64,000 nucleotides of DNA, from NCBI RefSeq assembly GCF_010548275.1, contig NZ_JAAGLT010000010.1:62001-126000 (forward strand), read 5' to 3'. A program made the translations under genes and the position numbers. Below the pieces are notes generated by a model, which worked only from the letters and a program-made list of their open reading frames with translations, was not told the DNA's origin and ran no database searches. Below are positions 1 through 8,209 of the stretch, one piece after another. Positions within the stretch are counted from its first letter, which is position 1. The number at the start of each line of letters is the position of its first letter. The stretch comes from Streptomyces sp. SID12488. GTDB taxonomy: Bacteria > Actinomycetota > Actinomycetes > Streptomycetales > Streptomycetaceae.

Positions 1-79
1 GTTGTGAGATGCGGCGGCGCAGCTCGTGTCCGGGCAGGGGTCCCTCGGCGAGGAAGCCGAGTATCGCGAGTTCCAGCAT
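1..79 (-). CDS. PadR-family transcriptional regulator, N-terminal fragment
   Basis: Reading the minus strand from an ATG at 79 gives 26 codons before the window edge, beginning MLELAILGFLAEGPLPGHEL. This is the typical start of a PadR winged-helix protein (MLELAILG.L.EGPLHGYEL). PadR proteins are dimeric repressors that usually control a neighbouring gene. Here the neighbour is a divergent SnoaL-like gene, and a perfect palindrome lies between the two starts. The rest of the gene is outside the window, so ligand and length cannot be judged. The family call is firm from the motif; the target is inferred. Confidence 0.85.
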   Translation of the reverse strand, partial: MLELAILGFLAEGPLPGHELRRRISQ

Positions 80-100
80 GAGTCCATCTTCGCACGCATG

Positions 101-130
101 CATCGAATCGATATGAACATCGATTCGATG
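101..130. promoter_or_regulatory. Perfect inverted repeat, probable PadR operator
   Basis: CATCGAATCGAT (101-112) and ATCGATTCGATG (119-130) are exact reverse complements separated by 6 nt. The element lies between the divergent PadR start (79) and the SnoaL-like start (179), where a repressor could block both promoters. PadR regulators often bind interrupted palindromes of this size; binding itself is inferred. Confidence 0.7.
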
Positions 131-178
131 TTACGCTCGCAGGTATCCGCCCAAACGTCTCTGGAGAGGCACAGCAAG

Positions 179-598
179 ATGCCATCGCAGTCCACCGAGT
201 CAGTGATGAACCGTTTCGTCGAGTTCATCAACACGGGCAACGAGGATCTCGCCCACGAGGTCATCTCTCCGGACGCGGTGTTCCACGCGCCCAGTCACCC
301 GGAACCACTGCGGGGGCCCGATGGGTACCTGGAAGTCATCGGGATGATGCGCGGCGGCTTCTCGGATGTGGAGTGGACGCTGGAGGAGACGGTCACCGAA
401 GGCGACACCGTGGCCGCGCGGTTCACCATGCGGGGAACCCACGACGGTGAATTCTTCGGGATCCCGGCGAGCGGCAACAAGATCTCGGTGCAGGCCATGA
501 ACTTCTACTACCTGGCCGACGGCCGGATCGTCGGCGAACGGGGCCAGCCCGATCTCCTCGGGGTGATGCAGCAGATCGGTGCCGTACCGGCGTCGTGA
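179..598 (+). CDS. SnoaL-like / ester cyclase family protein
   Basis: A 139-residue NTF2-fold protein of SnoaL type. The order is an N-terminal helix (MNRFVEFINTGNEDLAHEV), a VFHAP strand, then GPDGYLEVIGMMRGGFSDVEW, and GTHDGEFFGIPASGNKI followed by a strand ending in GRIVGERGQ. This pattern is usual in the ester cyclase (SnoaL) family, which includes polyketide cyclases and many stress-induced proteins of unknown substrate. I chose ATG 179 because GGAGAGG lies upstream. A GTG at 26 is in frame, but it would run translation through the operator palindrome and over the divergent PadR gene. Control by PadR is inferred from position. The substrate is unknown. Confidence 0.75.
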   Translation: MPSQSTESVMNRFVEFINTGNEDLAHEVISPDAVFHAPSHPEPLRGPDGYLEVIGMMRGGFSDVEWTLEETVTEGDTVAARFTMRGTHDGEFFGIPASGNKISVQAMNFYYLADGRIVGERGQPDLLGVMQQIGAVPAS

Positions 599-901
599 AC
601 CTCGTAGCGCCGGGTGGGCCTTCTGCCGCACGGGGCTGCCGATGCCAAGGGCCCGTACGGCGCGGTGGCAGAGGGCGAAGGCCCGCACCGGAGCGCGGGC
701 GGCCGGCGCGGGTTCACCGCAAGAGGCCGGTCTTCTCCGACTTCGTCAAGGTCGTCGTCGGCACAGAGCCCGACCTGCTCGATGCGTTCAACTCGCCGTC
801 GCCCCCGCCTCGCGGAAAGCAGTTTTCGAGGGTTCCAGGCAAACGGACGGAGACGGGTGGGGCGGGTAGGGCGGGTGGGCAGCACCCGCCCCAGACTCCC
901 C
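599..901. other. Intergenic region without a convincing gene
   Basis: Several overlapping open frames exist on both strands, but none has both a ribosome binding site and recognisable family motifs. One plus-strand stretch (about 735-850, FSDFVKVVVGTEPDLLDAFN) looks protein-like and may be a remnant. The right end carries the terminator-like hairpin annotated separately. Confidence 0.4.
869..891 (-). terminator. Hairpin downstream of S9 peptidase gene
   Basis: GGGCGGGT (869-876) pairs with ACCCGCCC (884-891) across a 7-nt loop, 10 nt past the stop codon of the minus-strand peptidase gene. There is no clear U-tract, as is common in Streptomyces. Confidence 0.45.
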
Positions 902-2704
902 TCACACCCCCAAGTGCCGCTCCACGAACTCCAGTTCCAGCCGGACCTGCTTGATCCGTTCGTCCACCACCAGTGATCCGTGGCCCGCGTCGTACCGGTA
1001 CACCTCGTGCACCGCGCCCCTCGCCTCCAGCCGCTTCACGTAGTTGTCGATCTGGCGGATCGGGCAGCGCGGGTCGTTCACCCCGGCCGAGATGTACACC
1101 GGGGCTCGCACCGCGTCGACGTACGTCAGCGGGGACGACGCCTCGAAGCGTTCCGGGACCTCCTCCGGGGTGCCGCCCAGCAGGGTGCGGTCCATCGCCT
1201 TCAGGGCTTCCATCTCGTCGTGGTACGCCGTGACGTAGTCCGCAACCGGCACCGCCGCGAGGCCCAGTGCCCACGCGTCGGGCTGGACGCCGAGGCCGAG
1301 CAGCGTGAGGTAGCCGCCCCAGGAACCGCCGGTCAGGATCAGCCGGTCCGGGTCCGCGAGGCCCGAGCTCACCGCCCATTCCCGGACCGCCGCGATGTCC
1401 TCCAGCTCGATCAGACCGACCCGGTGCTTGAGGGCGTCCGTCCACTCCCGCCCGTACCCGGTGGATCCCCGGTAGTTGACCCGCACCACCGCGTACCCGT
1501 GGTCGACCCAGGCCGCCGGTCCCGCCGCGAACGAGTCGCTGTCGTGCCAGGTGGGCCCACCGTGGATGTCGAAGACCGTCGGGAACGGGCCCTCCACACC
1601 CGCCGGCTTCTGCACCAGGGCGTGGATACGGCCCCCCGGCCCCTCCACCCACACGTCCTCCACCGGCACCGAGCCCGGCGACTTCAGCCCGGGCGGGTCC
1701 AGGACCACCGCTCCCGTCGTCGAGCGCACCGACGACGGCTGCGCCGACGACGACCACAGGTACTCCACGCTGCCGTCGGGCCTGGCCGTCGCCCCGGAGA
1801 CCGAACCGGGGGGCGTGGGCACCTTCACCAGCTCGCGCGAGCCCAGGTCGTAGCGGAACAGTTCGCTGCGCGCCTCGAAGCCGTGGGCGATCAGGAGTCC
1901 CGAGCCGTCCGGATACCATTCCGCGCTGACATCACCCGGCAGGTCGAGGCCGAGGTCCGTCTCCTCGCCGCTCACCACGTCCCACACCAGCGGCTCCCAG
2001 CGGCCCCGGCGCTGATGCCCGACGAGCAGCCGCGTGTCCCCCTCGACGGGCGCGAAGCCCAGCACATCCAGGCCGAGTTCCTGCGCGCCGCCCTTGGTGT
2101 CGTCGAGTTCGGCGACCGTCGTACCGTCCGGGCGCAGGACGCGCAGCGCCGAGTGCATCGCGTCGCCGTGCTCCGTGTGCTCGATCGCGATCAGCGACCC
2201 GTCGTGCGAGAGGTCGCCGACGCCCGCCGACTCGCGGTGCCGGTAGATCACCACCGGGGGCTCGCCCGCCACCGCCAGGTGGATCGTCGTGCCCTCCTCG
2301 TCCGTCGAGCGCCCCACGACCGCCGTACGTCCGTCCCGGCCAAGCGCCAACCCCGCCGGGTACGAGGCATCCAGACCGGGAGTCGCGAACTCGTCCTCGG
2401 TCCCGTCCGCGCCGCCCGCGAACGGCTGTCGGCGCCACACGCCGAACTCGTCGCCGTCCTTGTCGTCGAACCACCAGATCCACTCGCCGTCGGGCGACAG
2501 CACACCGTCCGTCGTGCCGTTCGGCCTGTTGGTGACCTGTCGCTGGTGACCGGTCGCCCGGTCCCAGGCGTAGATCTCGTACGTGCCGGTCGCGTTGGAC
2601 ACGAACAGCGAACGGTCGGGGGCGTCTTCCGCCCAGTCGGGGAGGGAGACACGCGGGGCTCGGAACCGCTTCTCCCAGTCGGGCATGGCTTCTGCGTAGC
2701 TCAT
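902..2704 (-). CDS. S9 family peptidase (prolyl oligopeptidase / acylaminoacyl-peptidase type)
   Basis: 600-residue serine peptidase with an N-terminal beta-propeller (about residues 40-340, repeated SPDG/W blades) and a C-terminal alpha/beta-hydrolase domain. The nucleophile motif GGSWGGY places the catalytic Ser near 461. Asp (GVNDPRCP) is near 544 and His (DAGHGS) near 575, a complete triad. It has no signal peptide, so it probably acts on short peptides in the cytoplasm. I use the ATG at 2704 (MSYAEAMPDWEKRF); a start at 2743 would add 13 residues that do not look conserved. It follows the LAL regulator gene on the same strand by 42 nt, so the two may be cotranscribed. Substrate specificity cannot be read from sequence. 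Confidence 0.9.
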   Translation of the reverse strand: MSYAEAMPDWEKRFRAPRVSLPDWAEDAPDRSLFVSNATGTYEIYAWDRATGHQRQVTNRPNGTTDGVLSPDGEWIWWFDDKDGDEFGVWRRQPFAGGADGTEDEFATPGLDASYPAGLALGRDGRTAVVGRSTDEEGTTIHLAVAGEPPVVIYRHRESAGVGDLSHDGSLIAIEHTEHGDAMHSALRVLRPDGTTVAELDDTKGGAQELGLDVLGFAPVEGDTRLLVGHQRRGRWEPLVWDVVSGEETDLGLDLPGDVSAEWYPDGSGLLIAHGFEARSELFRYDLGSRELVKVPTPPGSVSGATARPDGSVEYLWSSSAQPSSVRSTTGAVVLDPPGLKSPGSVPVEDVWVEGPGGRIHALVQKPAGVEGPFPTVFDIHGGPTWHDSDSFAAGPAAWVDHGYAVVRVNYRGSTGYGREWTDALKHRVGLIELEDIAAVREWAVSSGLADPDRLILTGGSWGGYLTLLGLGVQPDAWALGLAAVPVADYVTAYHDEMEALKAMDRTLLGGTPEEVPERFEASSPLTYVDAVRAPVYISAGVNDPRCPIRQIDNYVKRLEARGAVHEVYRYDAGHGSLVVDERIKQVRLELEFVERHLGV

Positions 2705-2746
2705 GTCTCTATGTAACCCGATCGGCGGTCTGCCGCGGCGCACGAT

Positions 2747-5680
2747 CTAACGCTGAAGCGGTGTCCCGCCGGATCGGTCGCCGCCGGAGTCCGGCAGGGC
2801 CGTGTGGACGTCCTTCCTCGACGCGCCCAGCTTCGTCAGCACCCGGGCCACGTGTTTCTCGACGGTGCGCGGGGACAGGAACAGGGTCTCGGCGATGTCC
2901 TGGTTGGTGGCGCCGCCGGACAGCAACCCGGCGACCTCCAGTTCCCGGGGCGACAGCTCGCTCCCGTAGCCGCGCCGGCCACGGCGCCCCACCGCCGCCA
3001 CGCCGAGTTCACGCAGGCGGTGCTGGCAGCGCGCGGCGTCACCGGTCGCACCCAGGTCGGTGTAGCCGCGCACGGCCTCGGCCAGGTGTCCGGCCGCGTC
3101 CTCCGGTTCGGCGCACGTCAGGGCGTCGCCCCGGTGTTCGGCGGCCCTGGCCACCTCGTAGGGGCGGCCGATCTCCTGCCACCTCCGCTGCGACTCGGCG
3201 AAGTGCTCGGCGGCTTTCACCCGCTCGGTGGTCGCCGTCGGTCCGGTGGCACGGAGCAGCAGCAGTCCCTGGGCCAGTTCCAGTTCGGCCAGGGCAGCCG
3301 GCGCGTCCCGGTCGCGGACACCGGACTCGGCCTCCGTCACGAGTTGTTCGGCCGCCGTGCGATGCCCGCAGCCCAGCGCGGCCTCCACCGCGACGGGAAG
3401 CAGGCCGAAGGTCCGTGTCCAGGAACCGAGTCCACGCAACGTCGACAACGCCGGTTCGGCGGCCGCCCAGGCCGCCCGCGGGTCGTGCTGGGCGAGCCGG
3501 ACAGCCGTGAGGGCGGCGGCGATCCCCATGGTGCTGTCCGCCGAGGTGCCTCCGTGCTCCGCGGCGGCGATGAAGTGGTCGAGGGCCCGGGAGTGCCGGC
3601 CCTGGGCGAGGGCCCGGTGTCCCTGGTAAAGCAGTCGGTCGACCTCGACCTGTCTCATATCGGGGTGAGCGCGTTCCAGGGCGGCGTACTCGCCGTCCAG
3701 GCCGGCCCAGCGGCAGACCAAATGGTCGACGCGCAGCTCCTGGGAGCGGACGAGGCACTCGAACGGCCGACCGTCCACGCCGTCGGCCAGGTCTCTCACC
3801 TCGAGCAGCAGGGCGCGGGCCCGCCGGTCGTGGCCGAGCTGGATGGCCGCGAGGGTGAGGTTGTACAGGGCGAAAATGGCCTGTCTCAGCACCACGCCGT
3901 CAGCGCCGCGCCGCGGCAGCCGGTCCACCAAGGGCCAGACGGCGGGATCACCGTCCCTGGCCATCAACAGCAGTCGGACGTTCCTGACCACCATCCGGCT
4001 CGTCTCGTCGGTACCATCCGCCACGGCCTGCTCGGCCCGGCCGAGCCATGTCCACCCCTGCGTGGCGGCGCCGTCCAGGTCGTGCAGGGCCAGCGCGATC
4101 ATCGCCTTCACCGCCTTGTGCGGGAGGGTGGCCAGCTCGTCGATGGCGTGTTCGAGCTCGCGGAAGCCGGCAGGGTCGCGGTCGATGTTGAGCATGGTCA
4201 GACCGAGTTCCATGCGGATCTCACCCCGGGTGGCCGCAGGCAGCCGCGGATCGGCCAGCACGCCGTGCAGCTCGCGGACGGTCGCCGCGTAGTCGACGCC
4301 GAAGTTGACGATACGGGCGAGCGCGAGCGCGGCCCGGGAACGTCGCTCGGTGTCCGCCCCGGACTGCGCCAGGATCTGGTGCAGGAGCGTGCCCGCGGTG
4401 CCGGTGTCGCCCAGCGCGACGGCCTGTTCGGCGGCCTGCTCGGTGCGATCGAGCCAGCCCTGCCGGTCGCCGACGGCGAGCGTGTGGTGCGCGATCTGCA
4501 CCAGCGGCAGCGGGTCGTGCGTCTGGAGTTCGTCGATGGCACGCCGGTGCAGGCGGACCCGGCGCGGCCCGAGGATCTGCCGGTAGGCGACCTGCTGGGC
4601 CAGCACGTGGCGGAAGGCGTACCGGCCGGTGCCGGTCTCGCGCAGCACGGCCGCCCGCAGCGCCTCGGTCAGCGCTTCGGTGGCCGTGTCGCCGTCCAGT
4701 CCCGCGACCTCGGCGAGCAGCGCCTCGGTGGCGGGCACCGCCAGTACGGCCGCCGCGTCCACCACCGCCGCCCCGGCCTGTGACAGCGATGTCAGACGCT
4801 CGGTGACCGCTTCCCGCAGACCGCTGGGCACAGCGGCCCGCTCCAGCTCCCCGACGTCGCGGCGGGCCTGGTCCCGGAGCGTGAGCAGGTCTTCCTCGGC
4901 GACCAGCGGCAGGCCCTCACTGCGGCGGTGGAGCACCGCGCACAGCTCGGGCGTGGCCTGTGTGCCGAGCGCGATTCCGGCCAGGTCGGCGATGTCCGTC
5001 CCGGTGAGCGGCGACAGCCGGATCACGGTGCCGTCCGCACCGGGCGGAGGCCGGTAGGCCGCGCCCAGGACGGGGGTCCCGGGCGGCAGGTCCTCGGCCC
5101 GATAGGTCACCACCAGCGCGAAGTGCTCGGGCAGGTCCCGGGCGAGCAGCAGGAGCAGCTCGCGGGTCGCGTCGTCGGCCCAGTGGAGGTCTTCGACCAC
5201 CATCACCACGCGCCCGATCGAGGCGAGCACCGTGCGCACGGCCCGGATCAACTGGTGGCGTGTCGCACGCGGGTCACGCGGTTCGGGCGGTGCCGGTGGC
5301 AGGCGGTCGGCCAGGTCCGGCAGCAGCGGAGCCAGCGCGCCGGCCGTGGGCGGAAGACCGGTGTCCGGCAGCCACGGAGCGACCTTGCCGAGCGCGTCCA
5401 CCACCGGCCCGTAGGGCAGGGGCTCGCGCAGCGGGTGGCAGAACCCGGTGACCACCCGCCAGCCCTCCGACCGCAGGATCGCGGTGGCCTCCTTCACCAG
5501 CCGGGACTTCCCCATGCCGGCGTCGCCCTCCACCATCACCACAGCTGGTGGCCGCCGAACGGCGTTGAGCAGCCGGTCGAGTTCGTGGCGGCGTCCGACG
5601 AACGCGAAGCCCCGTCCGAAGCCCGCAGCACCACACTGGTCAGCCGTCCCGGCCACCCCGTCACCGTCCTTCGCGGACAC
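2747..5680 (-). CDS. LuxR-family regulator with N-terminal AAA ATPase (LAL type)
   Basis: 977 residues, the usual size for large ATP-binding LuxR regulators. FVGRRHELDRLL is followed by a Walker A motif GDAGMGKS at 52-59 and a Walker B-like VVMVVEDLHWADD near 165. A long alpha-helical TPR-like middle (about 350-880) follows, and a C-terminal LuxR HTH (LSPRELEVAGLLSGGATNQD, then SPRTVEKHVARVL). LAL proteins are STAND-type, ligand-responsive transcription activators, often within or next to pathway gene sets. Here the closest downstream gene is the S9 peptidase, and the divergent neighbour is another STAND-type protein. The start codon at 5680 is not backed by a strong Shine-Dalgarno sequence. 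Confidence 0.9.
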   Translation of the reverse strand: MSAKDGDGVAGTADQCGAAGFGRGFAFVGRRHELDRLLNAVRRPPAVVMVEGDAGMGKSRLVKEATAILRSEGWRVVTGFCHPLREPLPYGPVVDALGKVAPWLPDTGLPPTAGALAPLLPDLADRLPPAPPEPRDPRATRHQLIRAVRTVLASIGRVVMVVEDLHWADDATRELLLLLARDLPEHFALVVTYRAEDLPPGTPVLGAAYRPPPGADGTVIRLSPLTGTDIADLAGIALGTQATPELCAVLHRRSEGLPLVAEEDLLTLRDQARRDVGELERAAVPSGLREAVTERLTSLSQAGAAVVDAAAVLAVPATEALLAEVAGLDGDTATEALTEALRAAVLRETGTGRYAFRHVLAQQVAYRQILGPRRVRLHRRAIDELQTHDPLPLVQIAHHTLAVGDRQGWLDRTEQAAEQAVALGDTGTAGTLLHQILAQSGADTERRSRAALALARIVNFGVDYAATVRELHGVLADPRLPAATRGEIRMELGLTMLNIDRDPAGFRELEHAIDELATLPHKAVKAMIALALHDLDGAATQGWTWLGRAEQAVADGTDETSRMVVRNVRLLLMARDGDPAVWPLVDRLPRRGADGVVLRQAIFALYNLTLAAIQLGHDRRARALLLEVRDLADGVDGRPFECLVRSQELRVDHLVCRWAGLDGEYAALERAHPDMRQVEVDRLLYQGHRALAQGRHSRALDHFIAAAEHGGTSADSTMGIAAALTAVRLAQHDPRAAWAAAEPALSTLRGLGSWTRTFGLLPVAVEAALGCGHRTAAEQLVTEAESGVRDRDAPAALAELELAQGLLLLRATGPTATTERVKAAEHFAESQRRWQEIGRPYEVARAAEHRGDALTCAEPEDAAGHLAEAVRGYTDLGATGDAARCQHRLRELGVAAVGRRGRRGYGSELSPRELEVAGLLSGGATNQDIAETLFLSPRTVEKHVARVLTKLGASRKDVHTALPDSGGDRSGGTPLQR

Positions 5681-5850
5681 TGCTGCCGTGCGCCGCTACC
5701 CATCTTGGCGGCCGTACATACCCACTCTAAGCGGCCCCCATTGTTCCGTCCCACCGGTACCGGCAGCGTCGGACATGCGCCCCCGGGCAACGTGCGTCCC
5801 GGCCGAGGCGCATCCCCGTGCAGGGCGCGTGCCCAGGCAGGGAAGGAAAG

Positions 5851-7365
5851 ATGGGTCGTCCCGAGAAACCGCTGGATCCCGGCGAAGGTCCCGTTCAGCG
5901 CTTCGCGAGCGAACTGCGTGCGCTGCGGAGCGACGCCGGCAGCCCCACCTACCGTTCGATGGCGTGCCGTGCCCACTACTCCCCCACCGCGCTGGCCCAG
6001 GCCGCCGCGGGCGACCGGCTGCCGTCCCTGGCCGTGGTCGTGGCCTTCGCCCGGGCCTGTGGCGGGAATCCGGACGAATGGCAGCAACGGTGGTCGCAGG
6101 CCGCCGAGGAGTCGGCCGCGTTCCGGGACGACGACGTCGCCCTGTCGCCCTACCGGGGGCTGGAGCGGTTCGAGAGTGAGCAGCGGCACCTGTTCTTCGG
6201 GCGCGACCGTGTGGTGGACAGCCTGCTCGACCTCATACGCACGAAGCGGTTCGCCGCGCTGTCCGGACCGTCGGGCAGCGGGAAGTCCTCGCTGCTGCGC
6301 GCCGGCCTGCTGCCGGTCCTGCGAGATGCCGCGCGGTGCGCCGGACACCCGGTCACCGTCCACCTGATCACGCCGGGACCACGGCCGGCGACCACGTACG
6401 AGCAGCTGCTGTCGCCCGGCGCCGACGACCCGGAACGCTGGATCGTCGTCGACGAGTCCCACGAGCTGGGCACGCCGGTGCCGGACCTGGACGAGCGGCT
6501 GCGGTTCGTCGAGCTGCTGGTGGCCGCGCGGCGACCGGAATCGCGGCTGAGGGTGGTCCTCAACCTCAGGCCGGACTTCCTGTGGTGGTGCCCGCGTCGG
6601 ACACCCTGGCTCGACGCACTGACCGACTGCACCGTGCGGATGCCGGGGATGACGTCGGCGGAGCTGCGCGAGGCGATCGTCCGCCCGGCGGCGGCGGCCG
6701 GGCTCGCCGTGGAACGTGATCTCACGGCCCGGCTGATCGACGACTTCCTCGGGCAGCCCACCATGCTGCCCATGCTCTCGAACGCGTTACTGCGCGTCTG
6801 GTGCCGCCGACGCGGCCGGGTGCTCACCCTGGCCGACTACGAGGAGACGGGCGGGGTGCGGGGCGCCCTCGCCACCACCGCGGAGGAAGTGTTCGACCGG
6901 CTGTGCGCCCGGCAGCGGCTCACCGCGCGCAGGGTGCTGCGCCGTTTTGTCGCCCCCGACGAGAACCGCTCCTACGTGCGCCGGCCGGTGCGGCCGTCCG
7001 AGCTGCGCGCGTTCGAGGACCGGGAGACGCGGCCGGTGCTGAACACGCTGGTCGGCGCCCGGCTCGTCACACTCGGCGAGAACTCCGCGGAGCTCACCCA
7101 CGACGCCGTGATCAGCGAGTCTCCCAGGCTGCGTCGGTGGCTGGAGGAGGACCGCGAGCGCCTGCTGCACCACCGGTATCTGACCGAGGCGGCGGGAGCC
7201 TGGCAGGAGCTCGGTCACGACGAGTGCGACCTCTATCGCGGCAAGCGCCTCGCCATCGCGGAAAGCCTTTTCCTCAGCTGTCAGGAACCCGACGAGCTGA
7301 CCGGTCTGGAACGCGAGTTCCTCACCGCTTCCCGCCACGCTCAGGGGCACCGCCACGCCGCGTGA
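5851..7365 (+). CDS. XRE-type HTH plus nSTAND1 NTPase, no WD40 repeats
   Basis: 504 residues. The N-terminal part (about 13-85) is an XRE-like HTH of the kind found at the front of actinobacterial nSTAND proteins (FASELRALRSDAG ... YSPTALAQAAAGDRLPSL). SPYRGLERFESEQRHLFFGR leads into Walker A GPSGSGKS (139-146), an Asp-rich Walker B (RWIVVDESHEL) and a winged-helix region ending ELTHDAVISESPRLRRWL. In full-length relatives a coiled coil, a membrane segment and WD40 repeats follow FLTASR; here the protein stops about 10 residues later. ATG 5851 is preceded by GGAAGGAAAG. The natural reading is a short STAND switch lacking the sensor repeats. It ends before a strong bidirectional terminator. 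Confidence 0.8.
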   Translation: MGRPEKPLDPGEGPVQRFASELRALRSDAGSPTYRSMACRAHYSPTALAQAAAGDRLPSLAVVVAFARACGGNPDEWQQRWSQAAEESAAFRDDDVALSPYRGLERFESEQRHLFFGRDRVVDSLLDLIRTKRFAALSGPSGSGKSSLLRAGLLPVLRDAARCAGHPVTVHLITPGPRPATTYEQLLSPGADDPERWIVVDESHELGTPVPDLDERLRFVELLVAARRPESRLRVVLNLRPDFLWWCPRRTPWLDALTDCTVRMPGMTSAELREAIVRPAAAAGLAVERDLTARLIDDFLGQPTMLPMLSNALLRVWCRRRGRVLTLADYEETGGVRGALATTAEEVFDRLCARQRLTARRVLRRFVAPDENRSYVRRPVRPSELRAFEDRETRPVLNTLVGARLVTLGENSAELTHDAVISESPRLRRWLEEDRERLLHHRYLTEAAGAWQELGHDECDLYRGKRLAIAESLFLSCQEPDELTGLEREFLTASRHAQGHRHAA

Positions 7366-7384
7366 CCACAACGCGTAGACGCAG

Positions 7385-7428
7385 CTGAAGGGGGTGTGAC
7401 CGCCGTGCGGCGGTCACACCCCCTTCAG
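7385..7428. terminator. Bidirectional terminator hairpin
   Basis: A perfect 20-bp stem (7385-7404 with 7409-7428) and a GTGC loop sit between the convergent nSTAND gene (ends 7365) and ribonuclease gene (ends 7434). Being symmetric, it can serve both. Confidence 0.85.
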
Positions 7429-7433
7429 ATGTG

Positions 7434-7967
7434 CTAGCTCCGTCCCGCGTAGTGGAACGTCGAGTAGTGGTCGTCGGTCCAGAACAGGTCGCCGGTACCG
7501 ATCGCCCTGACGATCCGGTTGGCGTCACGCCGGGGAACCACGTCGTCCCGCTGACGGTCGTAGATGGTCGTGTTGTACTCCTGGAAGGTCCCCGTGTACC
7601 CGTGGCTGGAGCTGGGGGCCGCCGGGCTGTTCATGAAGTTGATGAGGCCCTGGTCGCGGTCGTAGAACCGGCCGCCGGTGAAGACGAAGTCGGAGTGGGT
7701 AACCCCGTTGCTGTCAGTCCAGTGGGCCGCCTCGATCCACTCCCGGTCACCGAGGTTGCGCCAGTTCGGCCATCCCATATTCTCCCAGAAGTCGATGCCC
7801 AATTCCATGTTGCTCGGCGGATTCTGGGTGTGCTGGGCACTACCCGAGACCGGCGCCGGCTGCGCGGAGGCGACACCGGGGGCGGCGACACCTATTCCCA
7901 GGGCGAGCGTGGAGGCGACGAAGCCCACGGCGAACGCACGCCTGCTCTTGACAACGAGTTTCTTCAT
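7434..7967 (-). CDS. Secreted guanyl-specific ribonuclease, RNase Sa-like
   Basis: 177 residues: signal peptide (basic MKKLVVKSRR, hydrophobic 11-29, cleavage near ASA-QP at 35), then a domain matching the microbial N1/T1/RNase Sa fold at its C-terminal half. FQEY supplies Glu130, RRDANRIVR supplies Arg147 and Arg151, and DDHYSTF supplies His167. These line up with RNase Sa Glu54, Arg65, Arg69 and His85 with the same spacing between Glu and both Arg residues. Unlike RNase Sa the mature part has no cysteines, so no disulfide. ATG 7967 is preceded by GAAAGAGAA. The expected activity is cleavage of single-stranded RNA after G, outside the cell. No barstar-like inhibitor gene is adjacent. Confidence 0.8.
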   Translation of the reverse strand: MKKLVVKSRRAFAVGFVASTLALGIGVAAPGVASAQPAPVSGSAQHTQNPPSNMELGIDFWENMGWPNWRNLGDREWIEAAHWTDSNGVTHSDFVFTGGRFYDRDQGLINFMNSPAAPSSSHGYTGTFQEYNTTIYDRQRDDVVPRRDANRIVRAIGTGDLFWTDDHYSTFHYAGRS

Positions 7968-8209
7968 GCTGATCGGATTCTCTTTCACTTGCCACTCCGC
8001 CGTGTTCGGCGGCTTACGGCAAATCCTCACATCCGAGCAATTGTCCAGCTATCCCCTGCCGATTGGTGTGGACAATCCGCCGCTCGAGCGACGGCCATCC
8101 GATTGCCGGCGGCAGGGTGCGGCCTTCCCGCATGACCAGCTGACAGCGCTGACGGCCCTGGCCGACCCCGCGAACCCGGCACCCACCCCCGCCCCGTACC
8201 TTGGAAGGC

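Noticed and set aside
26-178. GTG-initiated extension of the SnoaL-like gene
   Set aside because: It overlaps the divergent PadR coding region and the operator palindrome, and its residues do not fit the family; ATG 179 has a proper ribosome binding site.
980-2716. Long plus-strand frame of 578 codons
   Set aside because: Mirror frame of the S9 peptidase gene, produced by GC-rich codon bias; residues are R/V/H/P-rich without motifs.
2804-4783. Plus-strand frame of 659 codons
   Set aside because: Antisense shadow of the LAL regulator.
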